This document shows, in pieces, positions 16,190-24,467 of a DNA stretch of 64,000 nucleotides. The first letter of the stretch is position 1. Each line of letters begins with the position of its first letter. Made by a program: the position numbers and the translations under genes. This DNA comes from Microbispora bryophytorum (GTDB taxonomy: Bacteria; Actinomycetota; Actinomycetes; Streptosporangiales; Streptosporangiaceae): assembly GCF_006874465.1 (NCBI RefSeq), contig NZ_VIRL01000001.1, positions 682,001 to 746,000 on the forward strand, in the 5' to 3' direction. A model generated the notes under the pieces. That model was not told the DNA's origin and searched no databases. It saw only the letters and a list, made by a program, of their open reading frames with translations.

Positions 16190-17389
16190 GTGTCCGCTCT
16201 GCGGCGCGATTTCTGGGCGCCGGTCGCGCTCTCCTATGTCACCTTCATCCTGGTCGGCCTGAGCTCCGGCGTGGGCGGGGTGCTGCTGCCGGCGCAGATC
16301 GACGACTACGGCCTCGACAAGGCCACGATCGGCACCCAGTTCTTCGCCTTCTCCGCAGGGTTCATGCTGTCCGGCTCGACCGCGGGCCCGCTGATCCACC
16401 GCCTCGGGATCCGGGCCTCGCTCATCCTCGGCGGCGGCACGTTCGCCCTGGCCGGTCTCTTCACGGCGGTGCGCCCGCCGTTCCTGGCCTTCCTCGTGGC
16501 CCAGATCGTGGCAGGGTACGGCACGGGCATCTTCGAATCGGTGCTGAACGCCTACCTCACCGACCTGCCCGGGGCGACGACGCTGCTCAACCGCCTGCAC
16601 GCGTTCTTCGGCGTCGGCGCGCTGCTCGGGCCGCTGCTGGCCACCTGGATTCTGACCTTCCTGCCCTGGACGGCCGTGTGGCTGGTGCTGGCCCTGGTCA
16701 GCCTGCCGCTGCTGATCGGCTTCTACCTGACCCTGCCCGCCCGCGAGGCCCCGCCGCCCGCGACGGCCGAGGAGCAGGCGGAGCGTGCCGGCCTGCTGGC
16801 CACCGCGTCACGGCAGCCCGCCGTCCTGCTGGGCGCGGTGTTCCTCGCCGTGTACGTCGGCCTGGAGATCAGCGTCGGAAACTGGGGATTCAGCTTCCTG
16901 GTCGACGAGCACGGGCAGAGCGACCTGGTGGCCGGCTACACCATCTCCGGCTACTGGCTCGGGCTCACCCTGGGCCGCTTCCTGATCAGCCCGATCGCCA
17001 CCAGGCTCGGCATGACCGCGACCGGGATGACCTTCCTCTGCCTGGCCGGAGTCACGCTCAGCACGATGCTGGCCTGGCTCGTGCCCGGCGCCGCGATGGC
17101 CAGCGTCAGCTTCGTGCTGCTCGGCTTCTGGCTCGGGCCGGTCTTCCCCACCACGATGGCCGTGGCGCCCCGGCTCACCGTGGCCCGGCTGGTGCCCACC
17201 GCCATCGGGCTGATCAACGGGGTGTCGGTGGTCGGCGGCGCGGTCTTCCCCTGGTTCACGGGGGCGATCGCCCAGGGGATCGGCGCCTGGACGCTGCCGC
17301 CCTTCGCCGTGGCGCTGGCCCTGCTGCAACTGGTCATGTGGTGGCTGGTGACCACCCGCATGGCCCCGGCCGCCCGCACGGTCTCCTAG
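16190..17389 (+). CDS. MFS transporter (12-TM)
   Basis: A 399-residue protein with about 12 membrane segments and no long central loop. GVGGVLLPAQIDDYGLDKAT and GPLIHRLGIRASLILGGG at the N-terminus resemble sugar/fucose-type or YbjJ-like MFS permeases. The GTG at 16190 follows GGGAGGT at good distance. It diverges from the alpha/beta hydrolase with 147 bp between. Substrate unknown. Confidence 0.85.
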   Translation: MSALRRDFWAPVALSYVTFILVGLSSGVGGVLLPAQIDDYGLDKATIGTQFFAFSAGFMLSGSTAGPLIHRLGIRASLILGGGTFALAGLFTAVRPPFLAFLVAQIVAGYGTGIFESVLNAYLTDLPGATTLLNRLHAFFGVGALLGPLLATWILTFLPWTAVWLVLALVSLPLLIGFYLTLPAREAPPPATAEEQAERAGLLATASRQPAVLLGAVFLAVYVGLEISVGNWGFSFLVDEHGQSDLVAGYTISGYWLGLTLGRFLISPIATRLGMTATGMTFLCLAGVTLSTMLAWLVPGAAMASVSFVLLGFWLGPVFPTTMAVAPRLTVARLVPTAIGLINGVSVVGGAVFPWFTGAIAQGIGAWTLPPFAVALALLQLVMWWLVTTRMAPAARTVS

Positions 17390-17425
17390 CGCCTAACGCC
17401 TAACGCCTAACTTCTAACGTCTAGC
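17384..17425. repeat. 7-bp tandem repeat carrying both convergent stop codons
   Basis: Six 7-bp units (TCCTAGC, three GCCTAAC, TTCTAAC, GTCTAGC) in a row. The first contains the TAG of the MFS gene and the last the stop of the convergent membrane protein gene. Confidence 0.85.
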
Positions 17426-17900
17426 GCCGGCGGCGGGACCTGGTCAGTTCGAACGCGGCGACCGTGGCGAGGCCGTACCCGAGGTGGGGGACCAGGTCGG
17501 ACATCCAGCCGCCGACGCCCCACTCGCGCGGGTCGGTGAGCCCGAGCGCGGTCATCGGCGCGCTGCCCGCGACCGCCGCGGCCACGCCCACCCCGGTCGC
17601 CGCGGCGGGCAGGCTGACCCTCCGCCGTACGGCGTGGCGGAACAGGCCGTAGGCCAGGCCCACACCGACGCCGGTGAGGATGCCGAGCATCGGGCCGAGC
17701 CCCCGCTCCCGGTTGCCGCGGACGTCCTCCTCGCCGAGGCCGACGTGGAGCCGCTCGCTGACCGCACCGGCCGCCTGCTCCGGCAGCGAGCTCGCCGGTC
17801 GGCCGCGCACCACCATGTCCAGATAGGTGATCGTGTTGAGCGCGGTCGTCCCGGCCGCTCCCGCGACCGCTCCGGCCGCCATGTCTCGATAAATCCCCAT
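17421..17900 (-). CDS. Small membrane protein, function unknown
   Basis: A 159-residue protein with four likely membrane segments: AAGAVAGAAGTTALNTITYL, LGILTGVGVGLAYGLF, AAATGVGVAAAVAGSAP and LVPHLGYGLATVAAFEL. Between the first two is a hydrophilic part (SLPEQAAGAVSERLHVG). It ends in a basic RSRRRR tail. No enzyme motif is visible. Its stop lies in the 7-bp repeat shared with the convergent MFS gene. Confidence 0.72.
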   Translation of the reverse strand: MGIYRDMAAGAVAGAAGTTALNTITYLDMVVRGRPASSLPEQAAGAVSERLHVGLGEEDVRGNRERGLGPMLGILTGVGVGLAYGLFRHAVRRRVSLPAAATGVGVAAAVAGSAPMTALGLTDPREWGVGGWMSDLVPHLGYGLATVAAFELTRSRRRR

Positions 17901-17980
17901 AGCGGTCGCCTAACCGGGCCGGGCTGCCTCAAACGACACGCGCCCGCGCGCCGATAAACGGGCGATATAGGCTCGTCCAG

Positions 17981-18826
17981 GTGACGGTAAACGACACTCC
18001 GGGGGACGGAATGGACCGAGAGCTCACCCTCATGGCTGTGCACGCGCACCCCGACGACGAGGTGATCGGCACCGGCGGAATCCTCGCGAAGTACACGGCA
18101 GAGGGGATCCGCACGGTCCTGGTGACGTGCACCAACGGCGAGCAGGGGGACGGCCCCGGCGGGGTGAAGCCTGGCGAGCCCGGCCACGACGACGCCGCGG
18201 TCGCCGAGCGGCGGCTGGCCGAGCTGCGCGAGTCGGTCGCCCACCTCGGCATCGATCACCTGGAGTTGCTGGGCTACCGCGACTCCGGCATGGACGGCTG
18301 GGACGGCAACGGCCACCCCGACGCGTTCGCGAACGTCCCGGTGGAGACGGCCGCCGCCAGGCTCGCCGCGCTGATGGAGCGCTACCGCCCCCAGGTGATC
18401 GTCACGTACGACGAGAACGGCAACTACGGGCACCCCGACCACATCCAGGCCCACCGAATCGCGGTCGCGGCGGCCGAGAAGACCGGCATCCCGGACAAGT
18501 TCTACTACGCCGCCGTGCCGCGTGAGGGCATCCGGCAGATGTTCGAGTTCATGCGGGCGAACGGCATGGCTCCGGACGACTTCGAGCTCCCCGACGACTT
18601 CGGCACGCCCGACGAGCTCATCACCAGCGTCGTGGACGTTTCGCCGTACGTGGAGAACAAGCTGAAGGCGCTGGCGGCCCACGCGAGCCAGGGCGAGAAC
18701 ATCCCCTTCCTGAAGATGCCGCCGGAGGCCCAGCACCAGGCCTTCTCGCGCGAGTACTTCATCCGGACGACGTCCCGTGTGGCCGCCCCCGACCAGGAAG
18801 ACGACCTGTTCGCCGGCCTGCGCTGA
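17981..18826 (+). CDS. PIG-L family deacetylase, mycothiol Mca/MshB-like
   Basis: A 281-residue zinc hydrolase. The zinc motif AHPDDE is at about 22-27 and the third ligand in NYGHPDH near residue 149. Length and the GGVKPGEPGHDD loop fit the Mca/MshB group that deacetylates or cleaves mycothiol-type glucosaminyl-inositol compounds (family knowledge); the exact substrate is inferred. The GTG at 17981 gives the longest form. An ATG at 18011 behind GGGGGACGGA begins just before the domain and is an equally good start. Confidence 0.87.
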   Translation: MTVNDTPGDGMDRELTLMAVHAHPDDEVIGTGGILAKYTAEGIRTVLVTCTNGEQGDGPGGVKPGEPGHDDAAVAERRLAELRESVAHLGIDHLELLGYRDSGMDGWDGNGHPDAFANVPVETAAARLAALMERYRPQVIVTYDENGNYGHPDHIQAHRIAVAAAEKTGIPDKFYYAAVPREGIRQMFEFMRANGMAPDDFELPDDFGTPDELITSVVDVSPYVENKLKALAAHASQGENIPFLKMPPEAQHQAFSREYFIRTTSRVAAPDQEDDLFAGLR

Positions 18827-18879
18827 CGCCCGCCCCCGGCCGCGGCCGGGGAAACGCCGTGCCCCGGCCGTCGGACGCC

Positions 18880-19564
18880 GGGGCCCACGCGTGAATCCGG
18901 GCGAGATCGGCCGCGGGATCGTAGTCGAGGAACTCGCGGGTCCACCGGGCGTTCACCCGGACCCCGCCGATGCGGGCGACATCGGTCGTCGTACGGCGGA
19001 TGCGCTCGTGGTTCTTCGTCACCTTGGCGACCAGGTCGGTGCGGGTGAGGCGCAGCACGGCGCGGACGAACGCCGGCATGGTCGGCGCGAGACGCGCGGC
19101 CTGCCAGCGCAACGCCTCCGCCCCGCTCCGGGCGGTGCCGGCCAGCAGCACGACCGCCGCCACCGCGGGGTCGTTGGCGGCGAGGTTCGCCGCGATCAGC
19201 GCGCCCTCGCTGTGCCCGGTCAACGCCACGCGGCCGGGGTCGATCTCCGGACGTTCGCGCAGCGCGGCCAGTGCGGCTCCGGCGTCGTCCATGTTGTCGC
19301 GGAACCCGGCCGCCAGGAAGGCACCGGTGCTGGCCCCCACTCCCGCTTGTCGTACCGGAGGGACGCGATCCCGGCGGCCGCGAACGCCTCGGCCAGTTGA
19401 CGGGTCACCCCGAGGGGAAGGCGCCGGTGGTTGGAGTCACGATCGACGGGCCCCGAGCCGGGGACCAGCAGCACCGCGGGGAAGGGTCCGTCGCCGTCGG
19501 GCAGGGTCAGCGTGCCGGCGAGCCGCTCGCCGCCCGAGGCGAAGCCGAGGTCGAGGTCGCGCAT
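18880..19564 (-). pseudogene. Broken alpha/beta hydrolase (dienelactone-hydrolase-like)
   Basis: The start at 19564 opens MRDLDLGFASGGERLAGT and a normal alpha/beta hydrolase (VLLVPGSGPVDRD, then SLRYDKR). Near 19340 one G is missing from the run in the Gly-Val-Gly turn, so the frame shifts to one carrying GASTGAFLAAGFRDN, ALTGHSEGALIAANLAA (nucleophile elbow) and LLAGTARSG. The sequence stays recognisable to about 18890 and then ends without the catalytic Asp/His region. A one-base indel plus loss of the C-terminus makes a functional product unlikely; the indel alone could be a sequencing error. Confidence 0.75.
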
Positions 19565-19578
19565 CGCGCCGATCCGTC

Positions 19579-19651
19579 TCAGACGCCGGAGAGGGTGGCG
19601 ACCACGGCCTGCGGGTCGTCCACGCGCGCGACGGAGTGGGATTCCGGCAGG
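19579..19651 (-). pseudogene. C-terminal fragment of a hydrolase-like gene
   Basis: On the minus strand the last 23 codons read PESHSVARVDDPQAVVATL then SGV and a stop at 19579, similar to the end of alpha/beta hydrolases. Upstream sequence abruptly becomes a different gene fragment on the other strand. Confidence 0.4.
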
Positions 19652-19656
19652 CGGCC

Positions 19657-19788
19657 ATGTACCTCAGCGACGAGGAGTTCCGGGACTTCCTGCAGGACCT
19701 GCGAGAAATACTCGCCCCGAGGTTCGCCAACCAGCCCGCGCCGGGCCGCACCCGGCGCCTCCTTTCCACCATCGTCATGCCGAGCTGA
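19657..19788 (+). pseudogene. C-terminal fragment of an ArsR/HTH-type regulator
   Basis: MYLSDEEFRDFLQDLREILA and GRTRRLLSTIVMP resemble the C-terminal end of actinobacterial ArsR-like regulators (LYLTDEE...LLxTVLMP). The DNA-binding part is missing. The fragment abuts the minus-strand hydrolase fragment, so a deletion or rearrangement joined them. Confidence 0.5.
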
Positions 19789-19905
19789 AACACCCGCCCC
19801 AAGCGCCCGTCAAGCGCTCGACACGACGAGCGCAAGATCGCGGCAAGACCGTCTCTCTAACGTCGTCGGCGCAGGGACAAGCCTGACGAACAAGGAGAGG
19901 CATAC

Positions 19906-20502
19906 ATGCGCAAGCTCACGCGGACGGGCGCGATCACGGCGATGGCCGCCGCGGCACTCACGGTTCTCGTCGCGCCGGCGTTCGCCGAGGAGACGGTGGT
20001 CATGACGAACTCGACCTCCGTCGGGCCGGGCATCTCGGCCTACGTTTCGGTGCAGTGCCCATCGACGAAGCCGTACCCGGTGTCGACCCGGACCTCGTCC
20101 ATCATCCAGGACACCTACGACGGGCCTTTGCTGAACTTCACGGGCATCACCGTGAACGGGCGCCAGGTGAAGGTGTCGTTCAGCAACTCCCAGTCGAAGT
20201 CGGACCCGCACGGAACACGCGTCTCCGTGAAGATCGAAGTGCTCTGCTCGAATGTGCAGCACGAGCCCATGACCGGCTTCGAGTTCATGCAGAGCACGAA
20301 GATGCCGCCGGGCGGCGAGGCTCTGCTCACGGTGGCCTGCCCGCCCACCCACCCGCGCCTCACCGGTGTCGACGAGCGCCACCCCGCCAAGGTCAGCATC
20401 ACCTCGGTCCACCCCGAGGAACACTCGTACTCGGTCTGGTATCAGAACGACGACTTCATGGCCGAGAACTGGGCCGAGCTCTGGGCCACCTGCTCCGCCT
20501 AG
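19906..20502 (+). CDS. Secreted protein, function unknown
   Basis: A 198-residue protein with a clear signal peptide (basic MRKLTR, hydrophobic core, AFA-E cleavage near residue 27). The mature part is beta-rich, with four cysteines (SVQCPSTKP, EVLCSNVQ, TVACPPTHP, LWATCSA) that could make two disulfides, and two similar halves each starting with an (S/T)V(Q/A)CP segment. The ATG follows AAGGAGAGG. No enzyme motif. Related small secreted proteins occur in actinobacteria without assigned function. Confidence 0.78.
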   Translation: MRKLTRTGAITAMAAAALTVLVAPAFAEETVVMTNSTSVGPGISAYVSVQCPSTKPYPVSTRTSSIIQDTYDGPLLNFTGITVNGRQVKVSFSNSQSKSDPHGTRVSVKIEVLCSNVQHEPMTGFEFMQSTKMPPGGEALLTVACPPTHPRLTGVDERHPAKVSITSVHPEEHSYSVWYQNDDFMAENWAELWATCSA

Positions 20503-20614
20503 AGCCGCGCGGGCCGGCGCCGCCGTGCGCCTGCCACGCCGCCGGCGCCCTCGTACTTCTCCGCCGGCTTCACCGCCAGCCGTCTGCCGGGCCGGCCCGC
20601 CGTGATCAGAGAAA

Positions 20615-20686
20615 CAGGACCCGGCCCTCTAGGACCCGGCGCTCTGGGATCCGGCCCTCTGGGACCCGGCGCTCTGGGATCCGGCC
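20615..20686 (-). repeat. 15-bp tandem repeat at the WYL gene 3' end
   Basis: Four contiguous 15-bp units (CTCT[A/G]GGA[C/T]CCGGC[G/C]) starting at 20627, 20642, 20657 and 20672, with a partial copy before. They encode the GSQSA-like C-terminal tail; the stop codon arises from a G-to-A change inside the first unit. Confidence 0.85.
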
Positions 20687-21639
20687 TGGAGGAGGCGCCG
20701 CCCGAGGGCTTCGGCGGCCTCCCGCAGTTCGCGTGATCCGACGATGCGGAAGGGCGCCCGGATCGCCGTGAGCTGCCGGACGTACCAGTCCGGTTCGTCC
20801 GTGCTGCCCACCAGGCGCGTGGTGGTCGCGTCAATCGGCTCCGGGCGGCCCAGGCTGCGCGGGATCCACTCGGCAACGGCCTCGGCGGGCGCGTCGACGA
20901 CGACCTCCACCTCGTGCCGCCACCCCGCCGACAGATGGTCTTCCAGCATCTGCGCCGGATCCAGATCGGCCGGAGGGGCGGCCGGCACGTCGAGCACCTC
21001 GACGCCCGCCACCTTGTCCACCCGCAGCACGCGGCGGGCGTTCCTCGTGTGCGACCAGCACAGGAGATACCAGCGACCGCGGCGTACGACGACGGCCCAC
21101 GGGTCGACCTCCATGACCCGCTCGTCTCCGGGGCGGATGCGATATCCGAGCCGCAGCCGGCGGCGACCCGCGCACGCCTGGACGAGGACGGCGGTGGTCT
21201 CGGGGCTGGGAGTCCTGGCCCCGGGCTCGGGGTGTCTCGTGCTCAGGCTCCGTACGGCCGCGGCCGGACCGGCGACCGCCTCGGGAAGCACCCGCAGGAT
21301 CTTGCCGAGCGCGCGGCCCACGGGATCGGCCACCGGATCGGCCGGGTCCGCCAGGTCGTGGTGGCCGTTCAGCACGGCCATCACCAGCCCGAGCGCCTCG
21401 GCCTGTGTGAACATCAGGGGAGGCAGCCGGAGCCCCCGGCCGATGCGATAACCCCCGTAGCGGCCGCGCTCGGACTCGACCGGGATGCCCGCCTCACGCA
21501 GGATGCCGACGTAGCGCCGGGCGGCCCGTTCGGAGACGCCGAGCCGGCCGGCCAGCCGCTCCGCCGTGATGCCGGGGCTGCTCTGGATCAGTTCGAGGAG
21601 CAGGAGCGCCCGCGCGGTCGGGCTCGCGTCGTGCGTCAT
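20629..21639 (-). CDS. YafY-type WYL-domain transcriptional regulator
   Basis: A 336-residue regulator. The N-terminal helix-turn-helix (about 15-60) reads ITAERLAGRLGVSERAARRY; the WYL domain (about 140-210) has RRGRWYLLCWSH; a WCX-type C-terminal region follows. WYL proteins sense small ligands or nucleic acid (family knowledge). The C-terminus ends in a repeated GSQ(S/R)A tail encoded by a 15-bp repeat. It diverges from the DinB-like gene, with a 29-bp inverted repeat between, the probable operator. Confidence 0.9.
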   Translation of the reverse strand: MTHDASPTARALLLLELIQSSPGITAERLAGRLGVSERAARRYVGILREAGIPVESERGRYGGYRIGRGLRLPPLMFTQAEALGLVMAVLNGHHDLADPADPVADPVGRALGKILRVLPEAVAGPAAAVRSLSTRHPEPGARTPSPETTAVLVQACAGRRRLRLGYRIRPGDERVMEVDPWAVVVRRGRWYLLCWSHTRNARRVLRVDKVAGVEVLDVPAAPPADLDPAQMLEDHLSAGWRHEVEVVVDAPAEAVAEWIPRSLGRPEPIDATTTRLVGSTDEPDWYVRQLTAIRAPFRIVGSRELREAAEALGRRLLQAGSQSAGSQRAGSQSAGS

Positions 21640-21652
21640 TCGGCAACCCGTC

Positions 21653-21681
21653 GCATTCCGGAAGTAGATCGTCCGGAATGC
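21653..21681. promoter_or_regulatory. Operator between WYL regulator and DinB-like gene
   Basis: GCATTCCGG (21653-21661) and CCGGAATGC (21673-21681) form a perfect 9-bp inverted repeat with an 11-bp spacer in the 59-bp divergent region. The WYL regulator is the likely ligand. Confidence 0.65.
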
Positions 21682-21698
21682 ACCGTAGCCTGCCCTGC

Positions 21699-22244
21699 AT
21701 GACCGAAAACGTCCTTAATGAGCCGCCGGTCGCCGGCGACGAGATCGACACCTTGCTGGGCGCGCTGGACCGCCAGCGCCGCATTCTCGCGTGGAAGTGC
21801 GGCGGGCTCGACGCGGCCGGCCTGCGGGCGACCGTCGCCGCGTCGTCCATGACCCTGGGAGGGCTGCTCAAGCACCTGGCCCTGGTGGAGGACGACATGT
21901 TCTCCCAGAAGCTGTTCGGGCGACCGCCGGCGCCGCCGTGGGACACCGTGGACTTCGACGCCGACCCCGACTGGGAGTGGCGCACGGCCGCCGACGACAC
22001 TCCCGAGCAGTTGACGACGTTGTGGCAGGACGCGGTGGCCCGCTCCCGGGCAGACGTACGGCAGGCGCTGGCCGAGGGCGGCCTCGGGCGGCTCGCGGCG
22101 TACACCGGCTCACGTGGCGAGTCACCCAGCCTCCGCCGCCTGCTGATCGACATGATCGAGGAATACGCCCGCCACGCCGGGCACGCCGACCTCATCCGCG
22201 AGTCCGTCGACGGCCTGGTCGGAGAGGACCAGCCGGCGGGATGA
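21699..22244 (+). CDS. DinB-like (DUF664) protein
   Basis: A 181-residue four-helix DinB-superfamily protein. LGALDRQRRILAWKCGGLDA and MTLGGLLKHLALVEDDMF (His at about 62) match the DUF664 pattern; a second metal His is in IEEYARHAGHADLIRE. DinB-fold proteins include mycothiol- and bacillithiol-dependent transferases (family knowledge), which fits an actinomycete; activity is inferred. The ATG at 21699 is chosen over an upstream in-frame ATG inside the operator. Its stop overlaps the next start (ATGA). Confidence 0.83.
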   Translation: MTENVLNEPPVAGDEIDTLLGALDRQRRILAWKCGGLDAAGLRATVAASSMTLGGLLKHLALVEDDMFSQKLFGRPPAPPWDTVDFDADPDWEWRTAADDTPEQLTTLWQDAVARSRADVRQALAEGGLGRLAAYTGSRGESPSLRRLLIDMIEEYARHAGHADLIRESVDGLVGEDQPAG

Positions 22245-22855
22245 GGCAGGACATCCCCGAGCCGATTCCCGCCGATGAGCTCGTCGTCGTCCCCGCCGAC
22301 CGGGCGTCGTGGGATGACCTTCAGGCGGTCTTCGGCACGACCGACTGCCATTGCCAGCGCTACAAAATCTTCACCTACCAGTGGCGCTCGGTCTCCGACG
22401 CCGAGCGTGCCGCGCGTCTGCGTGAGCAGACCGGCTGCGGAACCCCCGGAGCCCGGTCGACCAGCGGCCTTGTAGCCTATCTGGACGGTGAGCCGGTCGG
22501 GTGGTGCGCGGTCGAGCCCCGGACGGCCTACCCCCAGCTCACCCGCACCCGCGTCCCCTGGAAGGGGCGGCAGGAGGACGAGACCGACGACAGCGTCTGG
22601 GCCGTGACCTGCTTCGTCACCCGCAAGGGCTTCCGCCGGCGTGGGGTGACGTACGCGCTCGCACGCGCCACGATCGACTTCGCGCGTGAGCGGGGAGCCC
22701 GGGCCCTGGAGGCCTATCCGATGATCACCCGGCCGGGCGTCGAGATCACCTGGGGCGAGCTCCACGTCGGCAGCCGCGACGTCTTCCTCGACGCGGGGTT
22801 CACCGAGGTGAGCAGGCCGACCCTCAGGCGAGCCGTCGTACGGATCGACTTCTGA
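22241..22855 (+). CDS. GNAT-family N-acetyltransferase
   Basis: A 204-residue GNAT-type protein. The acetyl-CoA loop is RKGFRRRGVTYALARATIDF (R-x-x-G-x-G/A class) near residue 130, after the strand SVWAVTCFVT. Cys-rich DCHCQRY near residue 37 is typical of this actinobacterial subgroup. It overlaps the DinB-like gene by 4 nt and is probably translated with it. The acceptor substrate is unknown. Confidence 0.85.
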   Translation: MRQDIPEPIPADELVVVPADRASWDDLQAVFGTTDCHCQRYKIFTYQWRSVSDAERAARLREQTGCGTPGARSTSGLVAYLDGEPVGWCAVEPRTAYPQLTRTRVPWKGRQEDETDDSVWAVTCFVTRKGFRRRGVTYALARATIDFARERGARALEAYPMITRPGVEITWGELHVGSRDVFLDAGFTEVSRPTLRRAVVRIDF

Positions 22856-22879
22856 GCATCGCGCCGGGGTCCGGCGCGG

Positions 22880-23614
22880 TCAGTCGGAGATCGTGATGCG
22901 GAGGCGGCGGAAGCCGCGGCCCTTGCTCTCGATCTTGGCGACCTTGATCCTGCCGATCTGCTTGGTCGAGGCGACGTGCGTGCCCCCGTCGGCCTGGGTG
23001 TCCAGGCCCACGATGTCGACGATCCGCACCTCGGGGATCTCCTCCGGCACGAGGTTCGTCGCGGTGCGGATGATGTCGGGGATCGCGAAGGCCTCCGCGC
23101 GGGGCAGCACCCGTACGTCGATCCGGCGGTCGGCGGCGATCTCGGCGTTGCACGCGTCCTCGATCGCCTCCTTGAAGCCGGGCGGCACCTCGGGAAGGTT
23201 GAAGTCCATTCGCGCGGTCATCGGCTCCATGTTCCCGCCGGTGACCAGGGCCCCGTAGTCGCGGAACACGACGCCGCACAGCACGTGCAGGCCCGAGTGG
23301 GTGCGCATGAGCGCGGAGCGGCGCTCGTCGGCGACCGCCGCCCGCACGACCGTGCCGGCGGGCGGGATCGGGTCGTCCGCGGCCGGGACGAGATGAAGGT
23401 CGTCTCCCTTGCGCACGCCCTCGATGCGGGTCTCGACGCCCTGCCACAGCAGCACGCCGTGGTCCGGCGGCTGGCCGCCGCCGCCCGGGTAGAAGGCCGA
23501 TCGGTCCAGGACGATCCCGTCCGGCGTGGCCTCCAGCACGACGGCCTCGAAGGACCGCAGGCCCTGGTCGGCCAGCTCCAGCCGCCTCGTCCGCCCGTGA
23601 AGATCGAAGGTCAC
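22880..23614 (-). CDS. Alanyl-tRNA editing protein, AlaX-like
   Basis: A 244-residue protein matching the editing domain of AlaRS. FYPGGGGQPPDHG near residue 43 and RTHSGLHVL (HxxxH) near residue 105 are hallmarks; the second metal motif reads QADGGTHVAST, so the usual Cys of CxxxH is Asp. It should deacylate Ser- or Gly-mischarged tRNA-Ala in trans. The GTG at 23614 follows a GGTGA stretch; the frame upstream runs into the divergent TetR promoter. An Asp at this site occurs in some bacterial members, to my recollection. Confidence 0.87.
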   Translation of the reverse strand: MTFDLHGRTRRLELADQGLRSFEAVVLEATPDGIVLDRSAFYPGGGGQPPDHGVLLWQGVETRIEGVRKGDDLHLVPAADDPIPPAGTVVRAAVADERRSALMRTHSGLHVLCGVVFRDYGALVTGGNMEPMTARMDFNLPEVPPGFKEAIEDACNAEIAADRRIDVRVLPRAEAFAIPDIIRTATNLVPEEIPEVRIVDIVGLDTQADGGTHVASTKQIGRIKVAKIESKGRGFRRLRITISD

Positions 23615-23684
23615 CTCACCGAGTCTAGTGGGGTGTCCACGAGCCTCGGCAGGGGCGCGGACGATCCGGATCGGCGAAAACGCA

Positions 23685-23714
23685 TTGACGGAGTGAGCGC
23701 TCACTTCGTACGGT
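23685..23714 (+). promoter_or_regulatory. TetR promoter with operator; probably leaderless
   Basis: TTGACG (23685-23690), 18 bp, TACGGT (23709-23714), with the start codon only 7 nt further. Between the two boxes is the perfect 14-bp palindrome AGTGAGCGCTCACT (23692-23705), a classic TetR-type operator positioned to block the polymerase. Confidence 0.75.
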
Positions 23715-23720
23715 CGGGGC

Positions 23721-24467
23721 ATGATGAAATCCACGCCGAACGACCCTGACGCAGTCCCCTCCCCGCAGCCGACCCGGCGCCGGGCCCCGAGCATGAGCCC
23801 CGAAGAACGCCGCGCGATGATCGTGCACGTGACCCTGCCGCTGGTGGCCGAGTACGGCGCCGCGGTCAAGACCAGCCAGATCGCCGCGGCGGCCGGGATC
23901 GGCGAAGCCACGATCTTCCGGGTGTTCAAGGACAAGGACGAGCTTCTCGAAGCCTGCATCGCCGAGGCGCTGCGGCCGGACAACGTGGTCGAGGCCATCC
24001 GCGCCATCCCGTTGGATATCTCGCTGCACGAAAGGCTGCACGAGGCCGCCGCCGCGATGGAGGCGCACATGGACAGGATGGGCCGCGTGCTCGGCGCGAT
24101 GCACGCCTCCGGCTTCCGCAGCGGCCCCCGCAACCGCGGCGAGACGGCCGCGCAACCCCAGCAGGGCGAGGCCGCCGCGCAACCCCACCGGGGCGAGGCA
24201 CCCGTGCAGCCGCGCGGGCGGAGCAGCCGCGTCGCCAGCATCGCCGCGACCAGAGCGGCGCTGGCCGAGCTGTTCGCCCCCGAGCAGCCCGCGTTGCGCC
24301 TACCCGCGGACCAGCTCGCGGGCGTCCTGCTGGACGTGCTGTTCGCCCACTCCCGCCGGCCCGACGCCGACAGCGAACCGATCTGCCTGGCCTCGCTGAT
24401 CGAGCTGTTCCTGCACGGCGCGTTCGACCACACCAAACTGCCGGCCGAGTTTCCGGGCGGTGCTTAG
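23721..24467 (+). CDS. TetR-family regulator
   Basis: A 248-residue regulator. The helix-turn-helix is KTSQIAAAAGIGEATIFRVF at about 53-72. The ligand-binding part is interrupted near residues 140-166 by three 9-residue repeats (GE-[T/A]-A-A-Q-P type) encoded by 27-bp units, a length-variable loop not typical of the family. The ATG is almost at the transcription start. It overlaps the following ABC gene by one base (TAGTG), so it very likely regulates that exporter and itself. Confidence 0.88.
   Translation: MMKSTPNDPDAVPSPQPTRRRAPSMSPEERRAMIVHVTLPLVAEYGAAVKTSQIAAAAGIGEATIFRVFKDKDELLEACIAEALRPDNVVEAIRAIPLDISLHERLHEAAAAMEAHMDRMGRVLGAMHASGFRSGPRNRGETAAQPQQGEAAAQPHRGEAPVQPRGRSSRVASIAATRAALAELFAPEQPALRLPADQLAGVLLDVLFAHSRRPDADSEPICLASLIELFLHGAFDHTKLPAEFPGGA
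24138..24218 (+). repeat. 27-bp tandem repeat within the TetR gene
   Basis: Three units at 24138, 24165 and 24192 encode GETAAQPQQ, GEAAAQPHR and GEAPVQPRG. The reading frame is kept. Units differ by several substitutions, so the expansion is not recent. Confidence 0.85.
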
